A DNA stretch of 10,746 bases. It comes from an uncultured Mucilaginibacter sp. Its GTDB lineage: Bacteria; Bacteroidota; Bacteroidia; Sphingobacteriales; Sphingobacteriaceae. The notes under the pieces are model-generated. The model did not search any database. It worked only from the letters and a program-made list of their open reading frames with translations, and was not told the origin of the DNA. The DNA lies in the NCBI GenBank assembly GCA_946479225.1, contig CAMLFI010000046.1, positions 1 to 10,746 of the forward strand. Direction: 5' to 3'. The first letter of the stretch is position 1. Every line of letters starts with the position of its first letter. Made by a program: the position numbers and the translations under genes. Of this stretch, positions 7,216 to 10,746 are shown in pieces.

Positions 7216-8091
7216 ATGAAAACAGCCCGGATTAAAATTTTGATCTTATATGTTTTAACTTTTGCCCCGTGTTATTTAAAGGCGCAGGTTAAACTACAGA
7301 GCCAGGTAATTGATGCGGTCACGAAGACAGCTATACCCTTTGCCACTATCGGCGTTAAAAACAGAATTATTGGTACAGTGGCTGATTCAACCGGGAAGTT
7401 TCAGTTATCTATATCTACCGATAGTATAGGGCCCAATAACCCCGTTATTGTAAGTTGTATCGGATATAATTCCCTAGAAATGAACGCCCGGGATCTTAAA
7501 AATGCGCAGCAGCTAATCGCGCTGTCTCCATCTGTTAATCACTTAAACCAGGTTACCATCAAACCGGCAAAGTTTAAAGTGAAAATATTTGGCAGAACAG
7601 GCAGCTCGGCGTTTATGAGTACGAAGATGATATCTGAGCATAACCATACCAGCGATGACTTAGGCAAAGAAATAGGCACAGTAATTAATATTGATAAAAA
7701 TTGCAGGCTAACCGCGTTTAACATGCACGTTATATTTAACCATTTTGATAACGTTAAGTTCCGGTTGAATATTTACAGCGTAAAAGACGGCTTACCCGAC
7801 ACGCTGATTATAAAGGATAATATCTTATTAGATGTTGGCCATGTACGCCAAAAATGGATCAAAGTTGATCTTACAAAATACCAGGTCTATCTGGAGGGGT
7901 ATGAAGAGGTTGCGGTAGCTATTCAGTGGTTAAAATGTACGACCGGGAATGATCCTCAAAAATCGTTCAATGTAGCGGCCGTGCCGGCTATAGGCCATCA
8001 CATTTTATTTAGAGATAAAAGCCAGTCGACCTGGTTAAAAGTAGGTGGTAATTTAACTATGAATTTTACCGCTGAGGTTTATAAAGACTAA
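7216..8091 (+). CDS. Secreted carboxypeptidase-like regulatory domain protein
   Basis: This 291-residue exported protein begins with a signal peptide of about 24 residues ending in LKAQ. Residues about 27-105 form a CarboxypepD_reg-like beta domain: QVIDAVTKTAIPFATIGVKN, then GTVADSTGKFQL, VSCIGYNSLE and a conserved NQVTI strand. The same domain opens many SusC/TonB-dependent receptors, but no TonB barrel follows here. Residues about 130-291 look like a second beta-rich domain (FRLNIYSVKDGLPDTLI, WIKVDLTKYQVYLEGYEEVAVAIQWL). Proteins of this arrangement are common in Bacteroidota and their role is unknown; a periplasmic or surface structural role is plausible. The ATG at 7216 is the natural start for the signal peptide. 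The gene is divergent from the regulator and ends three bases before the stop of the convergent oxidoreductase. Confidence 0.82.
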   Translation: MKTARIKILILYVLTFAPCYLKAQVKLQSQVIDAVTKTAIPFATIGVKNRIIGTVADSTGKFQLSISTDSIGPNNPVIVSCIGYNSLEMNARDLKNAQQLIALSPSVNHLNQVTIKPAKFKVKIFGRTGSSAFMSTKMISEHNHTSDDLGKEIGTVINIDKNCRLTAFNMHVIFNHFDNVKFRLNIYSVKDGLPDTLIIKDNILLDVGHVRQKWIKVDLTKYQVYLEGYEEVAVAIQWLKCTTGNDPQKSFNVAAVPAIGHHILFRDKSQSTWLKVGGNLTMNFTAEVYKD

Positions 8092-8108
8092 AAGCTATCG
8101 CGCTTTTA
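8089..8108. terminator. Short hairpin covering both convergent stop codons
   Basis: TAAAAGC (8089-8095) and GCTTTTA (8102-8108) form a 7-bp inverted repeat with a six-base loop. It overlaps the stop of the + strand gene (8089-8091) and the stop of the minus-strand gene (8097-8095). The stem is short and AT-rich and the T-run is part of the stem, so it is a weak bidirectional terminator at best. Confidence 0.4.
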
Positions 8109-9549
8109 TCCCAAAAACATCCTTCAAGGCCTTTTTAGCCGCATGATAGCCGCACATGCCATGCACACCACCACCCGGCGGGGTAGATGACGAACAGATA
8201 TATAGTCCTTTTGCCGATGTTTTGTACGGCGACCAACGCAGGGCGGGGCGGGTAAATAGCTGTTTTATATCCTGAATGCCGCCGTTAATATCGCCGCCAA
8301 TGTAATTATGGTTATACTCCTGCATCTGGGCGGTATTCATGGTATGGCGCTCAATTATAATATCTTTAAAGCCGGGCGCAAAGCGCTCCACTTGGTTCTC
8401 AATAGCGGCCGTCATATCTTTAACTGAACCATTTGGCACATGACAATACGCCCAGCCGGTATGCATACCCTTCGGTGCGCGGCTATGGTCAAACACGCTT
8501 TGCTGGGCAAATAATACAAATGGTTTTTGTGGGATCTTCCCTTCACTTACAGCCAATTCAGCATTAGCTATTTCGGCAAATGTACCGCCCAAATGCACAG
8601 TACCCGCGCCGTGACAAAAGTCATTAACAAAAGGTGCCGGTCCGTCCAACGCCCAATCTATTTTATAAACACCCATGCCGTAACGGTAGCGGTTAAGCTG
8701 CCATTTGTAAATAGCCGAGAATTTATGCCCGGCAATTTGCAGCATCTGTTTGGGCGTTACATCAAATAGTACAGCGTGCGATGAAGGCAATTGCGATAAA
8801 GAAGTGATATACATATTGGTCTCGATAACACCGCCCAAGGATATAAAGTAAGACCCCAGCGCCGCGGCTATTGATGCCGAGCCACCTTTGGCCACCGGCC
8901 AGCCTTTAAGGTGAGCGCCGGTTATAAGTGCCAACGCTATAGCCGCCGTTGATCTGTTGCTGAGCGGCTGCATACTGTGCGCCGCCATGCCGCCAAATAG
9001 CGCCTTTGCCCGTTCGGTAGCGAATAAGGCGGACATTTTTTCTGCACTTTGCAGTCCTTTTAACCCAAATTCTGCCATCTCCAACGGATGTTTAGGAAAA
9101 TGGAACGGGCCCAGCACATCATTTTCAATAAGCGGCCAACTTTTAACAACCGGCGATATGAGCTTCTTGTAAGCTTCTTCGTCCCCGGGCAAATATTTGG
9201 CTGTTGTTTGTATAGACGAATGCAATACCCCTGCACTGCCATCATCAAGCGGGTGCGCGCAGGCAACTGAGGGATGAATATATTCCAGGCCGTGATCTGC
9301 CAACGGCAGGTTTCTGAAAAAAGGAGAATTAATGGCCAGGGGATGAATGGCAGAGCAAACATCGTGTTTAAAGCCGGGCAGGGTAAGTTCCTTGGTTGCT
9401 AGTCCGCCGCCGATATTGGCTTTGCCCTCAACGATCAAAACCGAAAGACCGTTCAGCTGCATTAATATAGCCGCTGCCAGGCCGTTCGGACCGGAGCCAA
9501 CTACAACGGCGTCGTAATCGCGTTTGGGTAAAGATTCAAAATCAGGCAT
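8095..9549 (-). CDS. FAD-dependent oxidoreductase of the phytoene desaturase/PYROXD2 type
   Basis: This 484-residue protein opens with a Rossmann dinucleotide-binding motif, VVVGSGPNGLAAA (residues 15-27; glycines 18, 20, 23), and an acidic Glu41 at the end of the second strand, as expected for FAD binding. Next comes NIGGGLATKE. The C-terminal segment YICSSSTPPGGGVHGMCGYHAA (about 450-471) is the flavin-binding end typical of the CrtI-like/PYROXD2 branch. These enzymes oxidise or isomerise hydrophobic substrates such as carotenoids, but many members have no known substrate, and no crt genes are nearby to suggest carotenoid synthesis. The length is slightly short for the group but both ends are complete. 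No signal peptide or membrane segment is evident. Its start is the ATG at 9549; on its 5' side lies a gene-free stretch of about 226 bp with a repeat element, so it is probably transcribed alone. Confidence 0.88.
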   Translation of the reverse strand: MPDFESLPKRDYDAVVVGSGPNGLAAAILMQLNGLSVLIVEGKANIGGGLATKELTLPGFKHDVCSAIHPLAINSPFFRNLPLADHGLEYIHPSVACAHPLDDGSAGVLHSSIQTTAKYLPGDEEAYKKLISPVVKSWPLIENDVLGPFHFPKHPLEMAEFGLKGLQSAEKMSALFATERAKALFGGMAAHSMQPLSNRSTAAIALALITGAHLKGWPVAKGGSASIAAALGSYFISLGGVIETNMYITSLSQLPSSHAVLFDVTPKQMLQIAGHKFSAIYKWQLNRYRYGMGVYKIDWALDGPAPFVNDFCHGAGTVHLGGTFAEIANAELAVSEGKIPQKPFVLFAQQSVFDHSRAPKGMHTGWAYCHVPNGSVKDMTAAIENQVERFAPGFKDIIIERHTMNTAQMQEYNHNYIGGDINGGIQDIKQLFTRPALRWSPYKTSAKGLYICSSSTPPGGGVHGMCGYHAAKKALKDVFGIKAR

Positions 9550-9576
9550 AATGGGTTCAGCTCAGCTTATAAAGTA

Positions 9577-9594
9577 TACCGCTATGTCGCGGTA
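9577..9594. other. Small inverted repeat upstream of the oxidoreductase
   Basis: TACCGC (9577-9582) and GCGGTA (9589-9594) flank TATGTC, 28 bp before the oxidoreductase ATG. On the minus strand TTTTG (9600-9596), the repeat and TATACTTT (9578-9571) fall in positions that roughly mimic a Bacteroidota -33/-7 promoter with a poor -7. The repeat could therefore be an operator lying across the promoter spacer, or chance. Confidence 0.25.
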
Positions 9595-9652
9595 GCAAAA
9601 GCTTAACAATTATAGCATGAAATGTTTGAAAGAAAAAGTGGGGGGCTGTGCG

Positions 9653-9755
9653 ATTCCCTCCCTTGGGAGGGCGTAGGGAGGGGTTTAGCCACTTCGTTAG
9701 ACCCCTTCCCGCCACTGCACGTCCGGCCGCACCCTTCCCAAGGGAAGGAGTTCTA
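9653..9755. repeat. Palindrome-rich intergenic element, REP/MITE-like
   Basis: The element has near-symmetrical ends. The left end contains CCCTCCC-TT-GGGAGGG (9656-9671) and the right end CCTTCCC-AA-GGGAAGG (9733-9748). The reverse complement of the right end matches the left end over about 20 bases with few mismatches, so they form terminal inverted repeats, each itself a small hairpin. The middle holds a third hairpin with 14 pairs (9676-9689 with 9696-9709, three of them G-T) and loop CACTTC. It contains no coding frame. Such G/C-run palindromes recur between genes in Sphingobacteriaceae as far as I recall; copy number cannot be judged from one window. It may also stop transcription leaving the Cys/Met enzyme gene, which ends about 20 bp to its right. 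Confidence 0.65.
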
Positions 9756-9775
9756 GAGATGAACGTTTAAAGCTC

Positions 9776-10746
9776 TTACCCCAGCGCCGCCGCACAATCC
9801 GCTATCAGATCATCCTTATCCTCAATACCTATTGAGAGGCGGATCATGTTGTCTGATATGCCCATTTCGGCGCGTTTCTCAGCCCCTAACTCGTTAAATA
9901 TGGTGTGCGCTACAGGGATAGACAAAGTACGCGTATCGCCCAGGTTGCTTGATTTTACCACCAGCTGCAGCTTGTTTAAAAACGCGAAGCAATCCATGTT
10001 CTCCGCCAGTTCAATGCTCATTAAAGTGCCATAGCCTGAGAAAAGTTTTTTTGCCAACTCATGCTGCGGGTGGTTTTCCAACCCCGGGTAAAACACTTTT
10101 TTAACGTTTGGATGCAATTCAAAGTAAGATGCCAGCGCCATCGCGTTAGCGGTTGACCTATCCATACGCAGTGCCAATGTCTCGGCACCTATTGATATGT
10201 AATGTGCTGCTTCGGGCGCCATAGTGCCGCCCGCATCGCGCAATCCTTTTTTTCTAATTTGGGTGATGCCCCATTTTTTAACATCACCTTTTTTGTATAC
10301 GTCGTAAATGTTGGGGTAAGTGCCCCAGTCAAACAGGCCGGTATCGGTTACACAACCACCCAAAGCATTGCCATGACCGCCAATGTTTTTGGTTAGGGAG
10401 TTTGCCACAAGTCCGGCTTTAACATTTACCGGGTTAAACAGGTAAGGGGTAGTCATGGTATTATCTACCATATATAAAATGCCTTTTTGCTCGCATAGGT
10501 TGCCAATAGCTTCCAGATCGGCTATTTGCGTTGCCGGATTAGCGATAGTCTCAACAAACACCATGCGGGTGTTGGGCTTTAAAGCATTTTCAACATTGGC
10601 TACTGCGGTGGCATCAACAAAAGTAATGTTCAGGCCCAGATCCATGTACGATTGAAACACGCTGCGGGTATTGCCAAAAAGATAGGAACTTGCCACTATA
10701 TGGTCGCCTTGTTTTATCAAAGCCAATACTGTGGAAGCTATACCTG
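9776..10746 (-). CDS. Cys/Met metabolism PLP-dependent enzyme (cystathionine gamma-synthase-like), 5' end outside window
   Basis: An open frame reaches the right edge; codons just upstream of the internal TTG at 10726 continue the family pattern (GIASTV-LALIKQGDHIVAS), so the true start lies beyond the window. About 322 residues are visible. The segment has the hallmarks of the trans-sulfuration family: YLFGNT (substrate loop), VFVETIANP, the aspartate in YMVDNT that contacts the pyridine nitrogen, and the PLP-binding lysine in NSLTKNIGGHGNALGG (the AAA codon reads from 10390 down to 10388). The C-terminal SNLGDTRTLSIPVAHT and MIRLSIGIEDKDDL match the substrate carboxylate-binding arginine region. 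The family includes cystathionine gamma-synthase, cystathionine lyases, methionine gamma-lyase and O-acyl-homoserine sulfhydrylases. The insertion after GGCVTDTG and the GGHGNALGG form suggest a sulfhydrylase or gamma-synthase-like branch, but substrate cannot be fixed from sequence. Role: sulfur amino acid metabolism in the cytoplasm. Confidence 0.9.
   Translation of the reverse strand, partial: GIASTVLALIKQGDHIVASSYLFGNTRSVFQSYMDLGLNITFVDATAVANVENALKPNTRMVFVETIANPATQIADLEAIGNLCEQKGILYMVDNTMTTPYLFNPVNVKAGLVANSLTKNIGGHGNALGGCVTDTGLFDWGTYPNIYDVYKKGDVKKWGITQIRKKGLRDAGGTMAPEAAHYISIGAETLALRMDRSTANAMALASYFELHPNVKKVFYPGLENHPQHELAKKLFSGYGTLMSIELAENMDCFAFLNKLQLVVKSSNLGDTRTLSIPVAHTIFNELGAEKRAEMGISDNMIRLSIGIEDKDDLIADCAAALG

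Noticed and set aside
9060..9362. Open frame of 100 codons on the minus strand overlapping the oxidoreductase in another frame
   Set aside because: It lies wholly within the conserved oxidoreductase frame, starts and ends without signals and has no recognisable features.

Overview
The window looks like a stretch of a Bacteroidota chromosome, most likely a Sphingobacteriaceae-type soil or freshwater bacterium (Mucilaginibacter/Pedobacter-like). This is inferred from protein flavour: a secreted CarboxypepD_reg-domain protein with a signal peptide ending in KAQ, a PAS/HAMP kinase paired with an NtrC-type regulator, a DUF1569 protein, and starts without a clear Shine-Dalgarno sequence. No RNA gene, CRISPR array, transposase or phage gene was seen.

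Layout. At the left edge is the 3' end of a + strand gene that resembles segregation/condensation protein ScpA. It converges, across a strong 12-bp hairpin, on a long run of minus-strand genes. Read in the direction of transcription, from about 7105 down to 286, these are: an NtrC-family sigma-54-dependent response regulator; a Kup-type potassium transporter; a membrane sensor histidine kinase with HAMP and PAS domains; a secreted protein of unknown function; and a DUF1569 (DinB-like) protein whose start overlaps the previous stop. Divergent from the regulator is a + strand secreted protein with a CarboxypepD_reg-like domain. It runs tail-to-tail, with only three bases between the stop codons, into a minus-strand FAD-dependent oxidoreductase of the phytoene-desaturase/PYROXD2 type. 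A gene-free stretch (9550-9775) holds a roughly 100-bp palindrome-rich element that looks like a dispersed repeat. The right edge cuts a minus-strand PLP enzyme of the Cys/Met metabolism family.

How the genes work together. The most coherent unit is regulator-kup-kinase. A potassium importer lies between the two halves of what is probably its own two-component system, which would resemble in logic, but not in parts, KdpD/KdpE control of Kdp. The 154-bp gap between regulator and kup holds a near-match to a sigma-54 -24/-12 element just upstream of kup and, about 90 bp further up, an imperfect palindrome that could be the activator's binding site. This regulatory reading is inference and is the part of the window most worth testing. 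The other genes look like ordinary housekeeping or accessory genes with no evident link to the potassium module.
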